35,127 nucleotides of DNA from an uncultured Ruminococcus sp. (GTDB lineage Bacteria; Bacillota; Clostridia; Oscillospirales; Acutalibacteraceae), in NCBI GenBank assembly GCA_905233145.1, contig CAJODI010000008.1, forward strand, positions 1 to 35,127, read 5' to 3'. This document shows, in pieces, positions 15,581-24,832 of this stretch. How positions within the stretch are numbered: position 1 is the first letter of the stretch; the number at the start of each line of letters is the position of its first letter. The notes beneath the pieces are model-generated. The model did no database searches. It was not told the origin of the DNA and worked only from the letters and a program-made list of their open reading frames with translations. The position numbers and the translations under genes are program-made.

Positions 15581-16060
15581 ATGGCAATCAGAAATGTTGT
15601 TAAGGAGGGCGACAGCGTCCTCACAAAAAAGTGCCGTCCTGTTGAGAAATTTGACAAAAAGCTCGCGGAGCTGCTCGACGATATGGCGGAGACAATGCAT
15701 AAATACAACGGAGTAGGTCTTGCGGCGCCCCAGGTAGGGATGCTGAGACGTGTTGTTGTTATCGACGTGGGCGAGGGTGTTATCGAGCTTGTCAATCCGC
15801 GCATAATAGCGTTCAGCGGCGAGCAGGAGAGCATTGAGGGCTGCCTTTCCTGCCCCGGAGAATGGGGAATCACCAAGCGACCGGATTATGTCAAGGTCAG
15901 AGCCCAGGACAGAAACGGCGAGGAATTTGAAATCGAGGGCAGAGAGCTTTTGGCAAAGGCGTTTTGCCACGAAATTGACCACCTTAACGGGATTATCTTT
16001 AAGCAAAAGGTTGAGAGAATGCTGACCCCAAAAGAAATCGAAGCAATGAATCAGGAGTAA
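15581..16060 (+). CDS. def: Peptide deformylase
   Basis: 159 residues. Removes the formyl group from nascent N-terminal methionine. All three metal/active-site motifs are seen: GVGLAAPQVG, EGCLSC (metal Cys), and HEIDHLNG (two metal His and the catalytic Glu). ATG 15581 follows AAGGAAGGA. It sits directly before fmt, its functional counterpart, as in most bacteria. Confidence 0.97.
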   Translation: MAIRNVVKEGDSVLTKKCRPVEKFDKKLAELLDDMAETMHKYNGVGLAAPQVGMLRRVVVIDVGEGVIELVNPRIIAFSGEQESIEGCLSCPGEWGITKRPDYVKVRAQDRNGEEFEIEGRELLAKAFCHEIDHLNGIIFKQKVERMLTPKEIEAMNQE

Positions 16061-16064
16061 CAAG

Positions 16065-16985
16065 ATGAAAGTTGTTTATATGGGAACGCCGGATTTTGCC
16101 GTGCCTGCGCTTGAAACGCTTATTGGCTCGCGGCATGAGGTGATCGCGGTGTTTACTCAGCCCGACAAACCAAAGGGCAGAAAAATGATACTCACTCCGC
16201 CGGATGTGAAGGTTTGCGCCGAAAAGCATGGCGTCTTGGTTTATCAGCCAGCTTCAATGAGGAGCGAAGAAGCGGTACAAAGCGTAAGGGAGCTTGCGCC
16301 CGACGTGATCGTGGTGGCGGCTTACGGACAGATTTTGCCGCAGGCTGTGCTCGACATTCCAAAATACGGCTGTGTGAATATTCACGGCTCGCTTTTGCCA
16401 AAATACAGAGGAGCCGCGCCGATTCAGCAGGCGGTCCTCAACGGCGACAAGATAACCGGGCTGACAACAATGCTTATGGATATAGGACTTGATACCGGTG
16501 ATATCCTTTTGACTTCCGAAACGGAAATCGGCGAAAACGAAACCTCGGGCGAGCTGTTTGACAGGCTTGCTCAGATGGGCGGCGAGCTGATTTTGAATAC
16601 GCTTGACGCGCTGGAAAACGGAACGGCCGTTCCCAAAAAGCAGGACGAAAGCAAGGCGGTGCATACCTCTAAGATCGACAAATCCATGTGTCCCATTGAT
16701 TTTTCAAAATCGGCGGACGAGGTACACAATCTTGTAAGAGGTCTTAACCCGTGGCCGGTTGCTACCGCTGTGATCGGCGGCAAAAAGATGAAGATTTATT
16801 CAACAGCCGTTGTTGACAGGAACGGCGAGCCGGGCAAAATCCTGAGCCTTAATCCGTTTATTATTGCGTGCGGAGAAAAGGCGGTCGAAATCACGGAGCT
16901 TCAGCCCGAGGGTAAAAAGCGAATGACGGCGCAGGCGTTTTTGTTAGGTCACAAGCTGAATGTCGGCGACTTTACAGGTGTATGA
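16065..16985 (+). CDS. fmt: Methionyl-tRNA formyltransferase
   Basis: 306 residues. Formylates initiator Met-tRNA with 10-formyl-THF. The N-terminus MKVVYMGTPDFAVPALE and the active-site region VNIHGSLLPKYRGAAPIQQAVLNGD are diagnostic, followed by GLTTMLMDIGLDTGDIL. The C-terminal OB-fold part has NLVRGLNPWPVATA. The gene is 4 bases after def, so the pair is translationally linked. Confidence 0.97.
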   Translation: MKVVYMGTPDFAVPALETLIGSRHEVIAVFTQPDKPKGRKMILTPPDVKVCAEKHGVLVYQPASMRSEEAVQSVRELAPDVIVVAAYGQILPQAVLDIPKYGCVNIHGSLLPKYRGAAPIQQAVLNGDKITGLTTMLMDIGLDTGDILLTSETEIGENETSGELFDRLAQMGGELILNTLDALENGTAVPKKQDESKAVHTSKIDKSMCPIDFSKSADEVHNLVRGLNPWPVATAVIGGKKMKIYSTAVVDRNGEPGKILSLNPFIIACGEKAVEITELQPEGKKRMTAQAFLLGHKLNVGDFTGV

Positions 16986-16998
16986 AATAGGAGAAAAT

Positions 16999-17703
16999 AT
17001 GGGATTTTTTTATGGCTTTGACTGGACGTACCTTGTTTTTATTCTGCCTTGCGTCATCGTTTCGATGATTTGTCAGGCTAAGGTTACGTCTGCGTTTTCA
17101 AAATACTCAAAGATTACCAATTCACGCAATATGACAGGCGCGCAGGCAGCGGAGTATGTGCTTAGACAAAACGGCGTTTCGGGAGTGAGAATCGAACAGG
17201 TTTCGGGAAAGCTAACCGACCATTTTGATCCGCGAACCAATGTGATCAGGCTTTCTGATTCGGTTTATGCAAGCAATTCCGTCGCCGCTGTGGGAGTCGC
17301 GGCTCACGAAGCCGGTCACGCTGTTCAGCACGCGCAGAACTATCTGCCGAACAAAATCCGCAGCGTGATTCTTCCTTTGGCGAACATCGGATCAAAGCTG
17401 AGCTGGTTTTTGATACTTTTCGGAATTCTTTTTACAGCCAAAATCGGCTATGTAATGCTATATGCCGGCATTTTGCTGTTTTCGTTTTCCGTGCTTTTCA
17501 CGCTCGTGACGCTTCCGGTTGAATTCAACGCCTCAAAGCGCGCGCTCGAAACAATCAAAAACGGAGAGCTGCTTTACGGAGAAGAATACAAGGGTGCCAA
17601 GAGCGTGCTTACAGCGGCGGCAATGACTTATGTTGCGTCTGCGCTCACGGCAATTATGCAGCTTCTCAGACTTTTGTTTATAGCAGGCAGAAGAAGGGAC
17701 TAA
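16999..17703 (+). CDS. Zinc-dependent membrane peptidase (YugP family)
   Basis: 234 residues. An integral membrane metallopeptidase with the zinc motif AAHEAGHAVQH (HExxH, about residues 103-107). An N-terminal membrane segment (about 8-24) and further hydrophobic segments near 130-180 and at the C-terminus flank it. The 'TDHFDPRTNVIRLSDSVY' stretch before the motif is typical of the YugP family. The in vivo substrate is unknown. ATG 16999 has AGGAGA upstream. The gene sits in the housekeeping operon between fmt and rsmB, a position also seen in other Clostridia but not in B. subtilis. Confidence 0.88.
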   Translation: MGFFYGFDWTYLVFILPCVIVSMICQAKVTSAFSKYSKITNSRNMTGAQAAEYVLRQNGVSGVRIEQVSGKLTDHFDPRTNVIRLSDSVYASNSVAAVGVAAHEAGHAVQHAQNYLPNKIRSVILPLANIGSKLSWFLILFGILFTAKIGYVMLYAGILLFSFSVLFTLVTLPVEFNASKRALETIKNGELLYGEEYKGAKSVLTAAAMTYVASALTAIMQLLRLLFIAGRRRD

Positions 17704-17709
17704 ATAAAA

Positions 17710-19053
17710 ATGCCAAATCCTAGAAACCTTGCCTTGAAGGTGTTGCTGAAAATTGAACAGGACAGTGCGTATTCCAACCTTGCTCTGGGCAATGCGATCC
17801 GCGACGCCGGGCTTGGCGGGGTTGACAGCGCCTTTGCTTCCGCGCTTGTTTACGGCGTTTTGGAGCGTAAAATTACGCTTGATTATATAATAAAACAGTA
17901 TTCTAAGCTTCCGTTAAGAAAAATAGAAATTAAGACAAAGCTTATTCTGCGGCTTGGGATTTTGCAGCTTTTGTTTATGGACAAAATACCGGAGAGCGCG
18001 GCTGTCAACGAGAGCGTAAAGCTTGCGAAAAAGCACGGACTCCAAAAGTCAGCCGGCTTTATCAACGGGATTTTGCGCGGAATAACCCGGGCGGAGGTCA
18101 AGTACACTCTGCCGGACGAAAATGATAAAATAAGGTATTTTTCGGTAAAATATTCTGTTACGGAGGAGCTTGCTTCACTCTGGATTGATTCTTACGGAGA
18201 AAGCAACGCTGAGGAGCTGTTAAAATCCCTGAGCGGCAGACCAAAGCTTTGCGCCCGGGTAAATACGCTGAAAACAACCTCCGACAGTCTGATTTCAGAG
18301 CTTGAAGCTCAGGGGGTAAGGGCAGAAAAAATCGGCTTTGTTAAGAACGCGGTCGCACTTTTCGGAACAGGCTCAATTGAAAACCTGAGCGCGTATAAAA
18401 GAGGACTGTTTCACGTTCAGGATGCTTCCTCCCAGCTTTGCGTACAGCTTCTTGACCCAAAGCCGGGCGATATTTTGCTTGATATTTGCTCCGCTCCGGG
18501 CGGCAAGGCTTTTACAGCTGCCCAAAAAATGAAAAACCGCGGCAAAATTTATTCCTGCGACCTTTATGACCACAAGCTAAAGCTGATCAAATCCGGCGCG
18601 CAAAGGCTCGGAATTACTAACCTGATCACCCTAAAGCGCGACGGAGCCGCACCGTCGGTCCGGCTTCCGCTTGCAGACAGAATACTTTGCGATGTTCCGT
18701 GCAGCGGCTTGGGGATCCTTTCGCGCAAGCCGGAAATTCGCTATAAGGATGATTTGATAAGCTACAGCTTGCCCGACTTGCAGTATAAAATCCTGTGTGA
18801 AAGCTCAAAAAGTCTTGCCGCCGGCGGCAGGCTGGTTTACTCCACCTGCACGCTGAATCCTGCGGAAAACAACGAAAACGCGCTAAAATTCCTTGAGGAG
18901 CACCCTGATTTTGAGGGAGTTCCGCTAAAGCTTCCAAATGGTGTTGAACGTGCCGTTGACGAGCAGGAGTACGAAATAACTCTGACTCCTCACAAAGCGA
19001 ACACCGACGGCTTTTATATTGCGGTGTTTCAAAGGAGGCGGCGCAGTGATTGA
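17710..19053 (+). CDS. rsmB: 16S rRNA (cytosine(967)-C(5))-methyltransferase
   Basis: 447 residues. N-terminal NusB-like RNA-binding domain (RNLALKVLLKIEQDSAYSNLAL ... AAVNESVKLAKKHG). C-terminal SAM-dependent Fmu/Sun domain: SAM loop LDICSAPGGKAF, catalytic DVPCSGLG, and STCTLNPAENN with the second cysteine. It should methylate C967 of 16S rRNA using S-adenosylmethionine. The last 8 bases overlap rlmN. Confidence 0.94.
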   Translation: MPNPRNLALKVLLKIEQDSAYSNLALGNAIRDAGLGGVDSAFASALVYGVLERKITLDYIIKQYSKLPLRKIEIKTKLILRLGILQLLFMDKIPESAAVNESVKLAKKHGLQKSAGFINGILRGITRAEVKYTLPDENDKIRYFSVKYSVTEELASLWIDSYGESNAEELLKSLSGRPKLCARVNTLKTTSDSLISELEAQGVRAEKIGFVKNAVALFGTGSIENLSAYKRGLFHVQDASSQLCVQLLDPKPGDILLDICSAPGGKAFTAAQKMKNRGKIYSCDLYDHKLKLIKSGAQRLGITNLITLKRDGAAPSVRLPLADRILCDVPCSGLGILSRKPEIRYKDDLISYSLPDLQYKILCESSKSLAAGGRLVYSTCTLNPAENNENALKFLEEHPDFEGVPLKLPNGVERAVDEQEYEITLTPHKANTDGFYIAVFQRRRRSD

Positions 19054-20080
19054 TATAAAATCAATGAACGTGCCCGAGCTTACGGAATTTGTCACCCAAA
19101 ACGGATTTCCCAAGTACAGAGCGGCGCAAATCTCTGGTTGGCTTGCAAAGGGTGTAACAGATTTTGACGAAATGAGAAATATTCCCTCGGATTTGAAAAC
19201 ATTTTTGACAGCAAGATGTTACATTTCTGTTGCAACTATTGAAAAAAAGCTCGAGTCGAGGTATGATAAAACAGTGAAGTATCTTTTTGCCTTCAATGAC
19301 GGCGAAAGGGTAGAGGCGGTCGTTATGAGCTACCGCCACGGCAGGTCGATTTGCATATCAACTCAGGTTGGCTGCAAAATGGGCTGCACCTTTTGCGCGA
19401 CAGGGCAAAGCGGTTTTTCACGAAACCTTACCGCGTCCGAAATGCTTGCTCAAATTGAAGCGGCGCAAAAGGATTTGAACATAAGAATCTCAAATATCGT
19501 GCTTATGGGCATGGGAGAGCCGCTCGATAATTTTGACAACGTGATTAAATTTATCGGGCTTGTGTCCTCAGAAGGAGGAATCAATATCGGCGCGAGGCAC
19601 ATCACGCTTTCAACCTGCGGGCTTGTTCCGAAAATTTATGAGCTCTCTTCAAAAAAGCTGCAAATCAATCTTGCGGTTTCACTTCACGCGCCAAACGATG
19701 AGATCAGGCGCAAAACAATGCCGGTTGCAAACGTATATCCGATGGACGCGCTTTTGAAGGCTTGCCGCGATTATTTCAGCGCGACAGGCAGAAGGGTGAC
19801 GTTTGAGTATTCCATGATAAGCGGTGTTAATGACAGCGACGACAACGCGAGGGAGCTTGCGCAAAAACTCAGCGGAATGGGCTGTCATGTTAATTTGATT
19901 CCGGTCAATACAGTTGAGGGAACCGGATATAAAAAAAGCGATATAAAAAGACAAAAATCTTTTGTAAATATACTTGCCGAAAAAAACATCACGGCAACCG
20001 TAAGGCGAACCCTGGGCAGCGATATCAACGCTTCCTGCGGTCAGCTCAGGCGAAAACATTCTAACGAAGGAGGTAAATAA
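19046..20080 (+). CDS. rlmN: Dual-specificity 23S rRNA/tRNA adenine-C2 methyltransferase (radical SAM)
   Basis: 344 residues. Methylates C2 of A2503 in 23S rRNA and A37 of some tRNAs. The radical-SAM cluster motif is GCKMGCTFCATG (CxxxCxxC). Also seen: NIVLMGMGEPLDNFDNV, ITLSTCGLVPKI, LAVSLHAPND, and the C-terminal RRTLGSDINASCGQL with the methyl-carrying Cys. The start is GTG 19046 with AGGAGG 7 bases upstream, overlapping the rsmB end. An in-frame ATG further upstream lies inside rsmB and has no ribosome binding site. Confidence 0.96.
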   Translation: MIDIKSMNVPELTEFVTQNGFPKYRAAQISGWLAKGVTDFDEMRNIPSDLKTFLTARCYISVATIEKKLESRYDKTVKYLFAFNDGERVEAVVMSYRHGRSICISTQVGCKMGCTFCATGQSGFSRNLTASEMLAQIEAAQKDLNIRISNIVLMGMGEPLDNFDNVIKFIGLVSSEGGINIGARHITLSTCGLVPKIYELSSKKLQINLAVSLHAPNDEIRRKTMPVANVYPMDALLKACRDYFSATGRRVTFEYSMISGVNDSDDNARELAQKLSGMGCHVNLIPVNTVEGTGYKKSDIKRQKSFVNILAEKNITATVRRTLGSDINASCGQLRRKHSNEGGK

Positions 20081-20081
20081 C

Positions 20082-20807
20082 TTGGAAGTATTCAGCAAGA
20101 GCGATATAGGACTTGTCAGAAATCAAAATCAGGACGACTGCCGCTTCGGAGTTATTTCTCCAAGCTGTGCGTGGGCGGTGGTTTGCGACGGAATGGGCGG
20201 CGCGAACGGCGGAAATATCGCCAGCGCAACGGCGGTTGAGTACATCAGCGAAAAAATCACCGACCTGTATAAGGACGATATGACCAAGGATCAGATCGGC
20301 GAGCTGATGGTGGAAATCGTTGTGAACGCCAACATGAAAATATTTGAGCTTTCAACCAACGATACGGAGCTTGCCGGAATGGGAACAACCTGCGAGTTTG
20401 TTTTTGTTAAGGACACAACGGTTCATGTTGTGCATGTGGGCGACAGCCGAACCTACGCGATACGCGGAGGAAAGATAAAGCAGCTCACAGAGGACCACTC
20501 TGTTGTTCAGGAAATGGTTCGCAGAGGCGAGCTGACCTATGAACAGGCTCAAAACCACCCCAACAAGAATTTTATCACCCGTGCGCTGGGCATCAAGCCC
20601 TCGGTGCGGCTTGATTACATAGAAGCCAATTTTATCTACGGAGATGTCCTGCTGATTTGTACGGACGGACTTTCTAATTGCGTAACCACAGGCGATATGG
20701 TGAAAATCTGCCACGAAAACCGTGGCGACGGTCTTATGAACAGGCTGATTGAATGCGCCAAGGAAGGCGGAGGTCAGGACAATATCACCGCAACAGTAAT
20801 TTACTGA
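20082..20807 (+). CDS. stp: PP2C-type Ser/Thr phosphatase (Stp/PrpC)
   Basis: 241 residues. Manganese-dependent phosphatase that reverses PrkC phosphorylation. PP2C motifs: SDIGLVRNQNQDDCRF, VCDGMGGANGG (metal Asp), GMGTTCEFV, HVGDSRTYAIRGGKIKQLTEDHSVV, LLICTDGLSN, and GGGQDNITATVI (metal Asp). The start is TTG 20082 with a perfect AAGGAGGT 7 bases upstream. It lies immediately before prkC, its partner kinase, as in most Firmicutes. Confidence 0.95.
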   Translation: MEVFSKSDIGLVRNQNQDDCRFGVISPSCAWAVVCDGMGGANGGNIASATAVEYISEKITDLYKDDMTKDQIGELMVEIVVNANMKIFELSTNDTELAGMGTTCEFVFVKDTTVHVVHVGDSRTYAIRGGKIKQLTEDHSVVQEMVRRGELTYEQAQNHPNKNFITRALGIKPSVRLDYIEANFIYGDVLLICTDGLSNCVTTGDMVKICHENRGDGLMNRLIECAKEGGGQDNITATVIY

Positions 20808-20825
20808 TAAAGGAGAGCGTCACTT

Positions 20826-22961
20826 ATGGATAAATATATCGGCAAAAGACTCGACGGTCGCTATGAAATCCACGAGCTTATCGGTGTGGGCGGCATGGCG
20901 AATGTGTACCGCTGTACAGACACGCTCGACGACCGCGAGGTCGCAATAAAAATCTTAAAGGACGAATATCTTAACAACGAGGAATTTATCCGTCGCTTTA
21001 AAAACGAATCAAAGGCTATTGCAATGCTTTCGCACCAAAACATTGTAAAGGTTTATGACGTTAGCTTCGGCGATATGATCCAATACATCGTTATGGAGTA
21101 CATCGACGGAATCACCCTCAAGGAATATATAGATCAGCAGGGAATTATCGAGTGGAAGGACGCGCTTCACCTCACGACTCAGGTGCTCAAGGCGTTGCAG
21201 CACGCTCACGAATGCGGGATCGTTCATCGCGACATCAAGCCGCAAAACATCATGCTGCTTCAGGACGGCTCGATCAAGGTGACTGACTTTGGCATCGCGC
21301 GTTTTTCGGACAAAGCCACGCGCACAATGACAGAACAGGCAATCGGTTCCGTTCACTATATCGCGCCGGAGCAGGCAAAGGGCGATGTTACCGACGGAAA
21401 AACCGATATCTATTCCGTGGGCGTGATGCTCTACGAAATGCTCACAGGCAGGCTTCCCTTTGACGGAGAAAGCGCGGTTTCTGTTGCTCTTATGCAGCTG
21501 CAGTCAACTCCAAAGCGTCCGCGCGAGGTCAATCCGGGAATTCCGATAGGTCTTGAGCAGATCACCATGCGCGCAATGGAAAAGCAGCCCGAGGACAGAT
21601 ACGCCTCCGCCGCCGAGATGCTAAGCGATATCGAGCGTTTCAGGCTAAATCCCTCAATTGTTTTCGATTACGGTCAGTCCTTTGTGGATAACCAGCCGAC
21701 AAAATTTGTCGGCTCAATCAAGGACGCAAAAAACGATAAAAGCTCGGTGGAAAAAAAGGATCTTACCGACAGCAAATACAACGACGATTTTGATGATGAT
21801 GACTATATCAAGGAGCACAAGCCTGTTTATTATGCCATAAAGGGTGTGCTGATCGCCGCACTGGTAGTTTGTCTTGTGTTTTTTATTCTCGCGCTCGTCA
21901 GAGGCTGCGCCTCGACCCAGAGCAAGGATGTTGAGGTACCCGATTTTGTGGGCAAGACGCTTGTTGAGGTCAAGGAGGACAATCCCAATAATTTCCGCTT
22001 TGAAATCAACAGTCGCTATGACGAGAGCAAGGAAATGGGACTTATTCTCGCACAGGAGCCTGCGGCAAATTCCATGAAGGTTAAAACAGGCTCAACAATC
22101 ACCCTGACGGTAAACGGCACCGACACGGAAATAACTGTTCCGTTTGTTCAGAATTTCACCGAAAAAGAAGCCTCAAAGGCGCTCAAGGACAAAAGCCTTA
22201 TGCCGGAGGTTGTTTATGTTGAAAACACCAAAACTCCAAAGGGCTATGTAATCGATTCTTTCCCCAAGGCGGGCGCAAAGTCAACAATCGGCTCGACAGT
22301 TTATCTTTACGTTGCAAACGGCGAAAGAACCGAACAGGTAACGATTCCCTCTTTCCTCGGAAAATCAATATACGAGGCTCAGGAGGAATTCAAAAACGTT
22401 GATCTCACGCTTGAAATTGTCTATGATGATGAAAGCAAGGAGGATAAGGACGTTGTAATCAGCTCGTCACCTCTTCCTTACGCCAAGGTTGAGCCGGGAA
22501 CCGTTGTTACCCTGACTGTCAGCTCAGGTAAGGGCAACAGAAGAAAGGTAAATATTTTTGTTGATTTGCCGCCGGAGGTTGAGGAGTCTGTCAACATGGA
22601 GGTATATATCAACGGAGTGCTTGATACCGCCAACTCAAAAACTCTGGTTCCCATGTATAACAAGACCTATACCCTTGAGGTTATGGGGGCGGGCACGTCG
22701 TCCGTAATAGTTCAGCTCGACGGCAGAATCTACCGCGAATACACCGTTGATTTTGCTTCGGCATCCGTAACCAATACTATAAACCATGATTATTACGTTC
22801 CCACCACCGCACCGCCGGAGATCATTACCGATCCGATAACCGAGACGCCCACGGTTGTGCCGATAACCGAGTATATTGCTCCAACGGCTGAACCGGAGAC
22901 GCAGGGAGGTCAGGAAGAAATCGTCCTGCCGGATGATGAAAATATTCAGGTGCTCCAGTGA
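20826..22961 (+). CDS. prkC: PASTA-domain Ser/Thr protein kinase (PrkC/Stk1)
   Basis: 711 residues. Membrane kinase that senses muropeptides or lipid II. Kinase domain about 13-272: GVGGMANVY, VAIKILKDE (Lys42), HRDIKPQN (Asp136), DFG (Asp154), APEQAKG. A charged linker is followed by one membrane segment (about 338-358). Three PASTA repeats follow outside (about 369-437, 438-505 and 506-574), each starting VPDFVGK/VPFVQNF/IPSFLGK. A roughly 130-residue extension ends in a Thr/Pro/Glu-rich tail (TAPPEIITDPITETPTVVP). All catalytic residues are intact. The ATG is 18 bases after stp; the stop overlaps the rsgA start (TGATG). Confidence 0.96.
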   Translation: MDKYIGKRLDGRYEIHELIGVGGMANVYRCTDTLDDREVAIKILKDEYLNNEEFIRRFKNESKAIAMLSHQNIVKVYDVSFGDMIQYIVMEYIDGITLKEYIDQQGIIEWKDALHLTTQVLKALQHAHECGIVHRDIKPQNIMLLQDGSIKVTDFGIARFSDKATRTMTEQAIGSVHYIAPEQAKGDVTDGKTDIYSVGVMLYEMLTGRLPFDGESAVSVALMQLQSTPKRPREVNPGIPIGLEQITMRAMEKQPEDRYASAAEMLSDIERFRLNPSIVFDYGQSFVDNQPTKFVGSIKDAKNDKSSVEKKDLTDSKYNDDFDDDDYIKEHKPVYYAIKGVLIAALVVCLVFFILALVRGCASTQSKDVEVPDFVGKTLVEVKEDNPNNFRFEINSRYDESKEMGLILAQEPAANSMKVKTGSTITLTVNGTDTEITVPFVQNFTEKEASKALKDKSLMPEVVYVENTKTPKGYVIDSFPKAGAKSTIGSTVYLYVANGERTEQVTIPSFLGKSIYEAQEEFKNVDLTLEIVYDDESKEDKDVVISSSPLPYAKVEPGTVVTLTVSSGKGNRRKVNIFVDLPPEVEESVNMEVYINGVLDTANSKTLVPMYNKTYTLEVMGAGTSSVIVQLDGRIYREYTVDFASASVTNTINHDYYVPTTAPPEIITDPITETPTVVPITEYIAPTAEPETQGGQEEIVLPDDENIQVLQ

Positions 22962-23839
22962 TGAAACAGGGAATCCTAATGAAATCAATCGGCGGCTTCT
23001 ATTATGTTCGCTGCGGATATGATGATTATGAATGCAAGGCAAGGGGCAGCTTTCGCAAAAGCGGAAATTCTCCGGTTGTCGGAGACAGGGTGAATATCAC
23101 TGTTCCCGACGACGGCTTTGCCGCTATAGAAGAAATCCTGCCCCGAAAGAACAAGCTCAAACGTCCGGCTCTTGCCAACATCGACGTGCTGGTGATCGTT
23201 TGTTCAACAGTTGACCCTCAGCCAAACCTGACTGTCATAGACAAGATGACGGCGGCGGCAGTCAACAACGACATGACTCCGGTTATTGCCGTTTCAAAAA
23301 ACGATCTGAAAAACGGCGACGAGGTTGCGAAAATCTACCGTCACGCAGGAATTGAGGTTTTTCAGTGCTCTCCGGGCGACAGAGAGTCTGCCCGTGAGCT
23401 GCGCGGGTTTTTGAAGGGCAAAATCTCTGCATTTACCGGCAACAGCGGCGTCGGAAAATCAACCTTGCTCAACACGCTTTTTCCCACGCTCGAGCTTGCC
23501 ACCGGACAAATCAGCGAAAAGCTGGGCAGAGGCAGACACACCACAAGGGTTGTCGAGCTGTTTGAACTGGACGGCTGCTACGTTGCCGACACTCCGGGAT
23601 TTTCAACGGTAGACTTGCAGCGATACGAGATGATTGACAAAACTCAGCTGCAATATTGCTTTCCCGAATTTGAAAAATACCTAGGCTCGTGTCAGTTTAT
23701 TTCTTGCTCGCATATCTGCGAAAAGGGCTGCGCAGTGCTTGAAGCTCTCAAAAACGGAGAGATCGAGCCTTCGCGCCACAAGAGCTACACTGCTATGTAT
23801 GATGAAGTCAAGGACATCAAGCCTTGGCAGCTCAAATGA
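22961..23839 (+). CDS. rsgA: Ribosome small-subunit-dependent GTPase A
   Basis: 292 residues. Circularly permuted GTPase for late 30S maturation. Order: OB-fold (VGDRVNITVPDDGFAAIEEI), then the permuted G4 motif AVSKNDL, then G1 GNSGVGKST, G2 region GRGRHTT, and G3 DTPGFS, followed by the C-terminal zinc domain CQFISCSHICEKGC. The start overlaps the prkC stop (TGATG); GTG at 22958 in the same frame is also possible. In B. subtilis PrkC phosphorylates RsgA (CpgA), which fits the linkage. Confidence 0.96.
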   Translation: MKQGILMKSIGGFYYVRCGYDDYECKARGSFRKSGNSPVVGDRVNITVPDDGFAAIEEILPRKNKLKRPALANIDVLVIVCSTVDPQPNLTVIDKMTAAAVNNDMTPVIAVSKNDLKNGDEVAKIYRHAGIEVFQCSPGDRESARELRGFLKGKISAFTGNSGVGKSTLLNTLFPTLELATGQISEKLGRGRHTTRVVELFELDGCYVADTPGFSTVDLQRYEMIDKTQLQYCFPEFEKYLGSCQFISCSHICEKGCAVLEALKNGEIEPSRHKSYTAMYDEVKDIKPWQLK

Positions 23840-23860
23840 ATTCTGTCAAAGAGGAATTTT

Positions 23861-24493
23861 ATGCACTGTTTTATCATAGCCGGATCTCCCGAAACCTCGA
23901 AAAGCTTTATAAAAAGCATAATTAATTCTGATTTTGTCATTTGTGCCGACAGAGGATATGCCTTTGCCAAAGCCGCAGGCATAACTCCTAAATTAATTGT
24001 CGGAGATTTTGACAGCTGCCGCGAGGAACTGCCGGACAATTGCGAGATAGTTACACTTCCTGTCGAAAAAGACGATACCGACACCGCACGCGCGGTTGAC
24101 CTCGCGCTTGAGAGAGGCTTTGATGAAATCACGATTCTAGGCGCGGTTGGCGGCAGACTTGACCACAGCCTCGCAAACCTTTGTCTGCTTTCCTATATCA
24201 GCTCAAAGGGCGGCAGGGGTGAGCTTTTGAGCGAAAAAGAAAGGATCGTTTACCTAACCAAGGGCGAATACAGCTTTGATTCACTAAAGGGATTGACCTT
24301 TTCGCTCTTTCCTTTTGGATGCCCTGAGGTTGAGGTCGAATATTTCGGAGCAAAATATTCCGACGGAATTTACTGCCTTACCGGTGAAAAGCCGCAGGGA
24401 GTTTCAAATATTTTTTCCGAAAATCACAGCGTAATCAGAATATATCGCGGAGCCGCGGTTTTGATCATAAATATGTCCGACGCCTTTTTGTAA
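23861..24493 (+). CDS. thiN: Thiamine pyrophosphokinase
   Basis: 210 residues. Transfers pyrophosphate from ATP to thiamine to make TPP. Motifs: CADRGYAFA, IVGDFDS, VEKDDTDT, and GAVGGRLDHSLANL, followed by the C-terminal beta domain (GLTFSLFPF ... KPQGVSNIF). It is the last gene of the operon; rpe, which lies between rsgA and thiN in B. subtilis, is absent. No TPP riboswitch is seen upstream. Confidence 0.94.
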   Translation: MHCFIIAGSPETSKSFIKSIINSDFVICADRGYAFAKAAGITPKLIVGDFDSCREELPDNCEIVTLPVEKDDTDTARAVDLALERGFDEITILGAVGGRLDHSLANLCLLSYISSKGGRGELLSEKERIVYLTKGEYSFDSLKGLTFSLFPFGCPEVEVEYFGAKYSDGIYCLTGEKPQGVSNIFSENHSVIRIYRGAAVLIINMSDAFL

Positions 24494-24502
24494 ATGCGTT
24501 GG

Positions 24503-24567
24503 AGCATAAGCTCAGCCGGGACAGCGTTTTAAAAGCAGTCAGGTGATCACGCGCTCGGGCTTATGCT
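24503..24567 (+). terminator. Long inverted repeat after thiN (possible terminator)
   Basis: AGCATAAGC (24503-24511) and GCTTATGCT (24559-24567) are perfect complements enclosing a GC-rich, partly self-complementary loop. It is followed by ATTTTC, a weak T-run. It could end the yicC-thiN transcript. It abuts the small family-2 element. Confidence 0.4.
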
Positions 24568-24610
24568 ATTTTCTGATAAACAGGTGTTAAAGAGTTTTAT
24601 TAGAAGATAG
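24566..24610. repeat. MITE-like element, family 2, internally deleted copy
   Basis: A left arm CTATTTTCTGATAAA (24566-24580) and a right arm TTTATTAGAAGATAG (24596-24610) are inverted repeats with two mismatches, only 15 bases apart. They match the two ends of the 10811-10966 element, and the right half TTAAAGAGTTTTATTAGA differs from it in one base. It would be a short relic keeping just the ends. Confidence 0.55.
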
Positions 24611-24670
24611 TGTTAGTTATCTTTGCTTAATCCTTTTAAAAATAAATGACAGAAACGCAATACTTAAGAG

Positions 24671-24698
24671 TTGTGCGTTATTTGAAACGAGATATTAT
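24671..24698 (+). promoter_or_regulatory. Possible promoter for tRNA-Ala
   Basis: TTGTGC (24671-24676), a 16-base spacer, then TATTAT (24693-24698), about 58 bases before the tRNA. Poor -35. The rest of 24611-24756 is A/T-rich and shows no other feature. Confidence 0.3.
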
Positions 24699-24756
24699 TC
24701 CTTTACAAAAAAATAATTTGTATTTTGTGTCTCAAAAAAACAGGTGTTCCAAATAT

Positions 24757-24832
24757 GGGGGTATAGCTCAGCTGGGAGAGTGCTTGACTGGCAGTCAAGA
24801 GGTCACGGGTTCGAGCCCCGTTATCTCCACCA
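24757..24832 (+). tRNA. tRNA-Ala (anticodon GGC)
   Basis: 76 bases including an encoded CCA. Acceptor GGGGGTA pairs with TATCTCC (two G-U pairs). The D arm starts GCTC. The anticodon arm is CTTGA-CTGGCAG-TCAAG, with GGC in the middle of the 7-base loop. The T arm is ACGGG-TTCGAGC-CCCGT. The anticodon GGC reads GCC alanine codons. Confidence 0.96.

Noticed and set aside
23840..23860. TPP riboswitch in front of thiN
   Set aside because: Only 21 bases separate rsgA and thiN; no room for a THI element and none seen inside rsgA's end.
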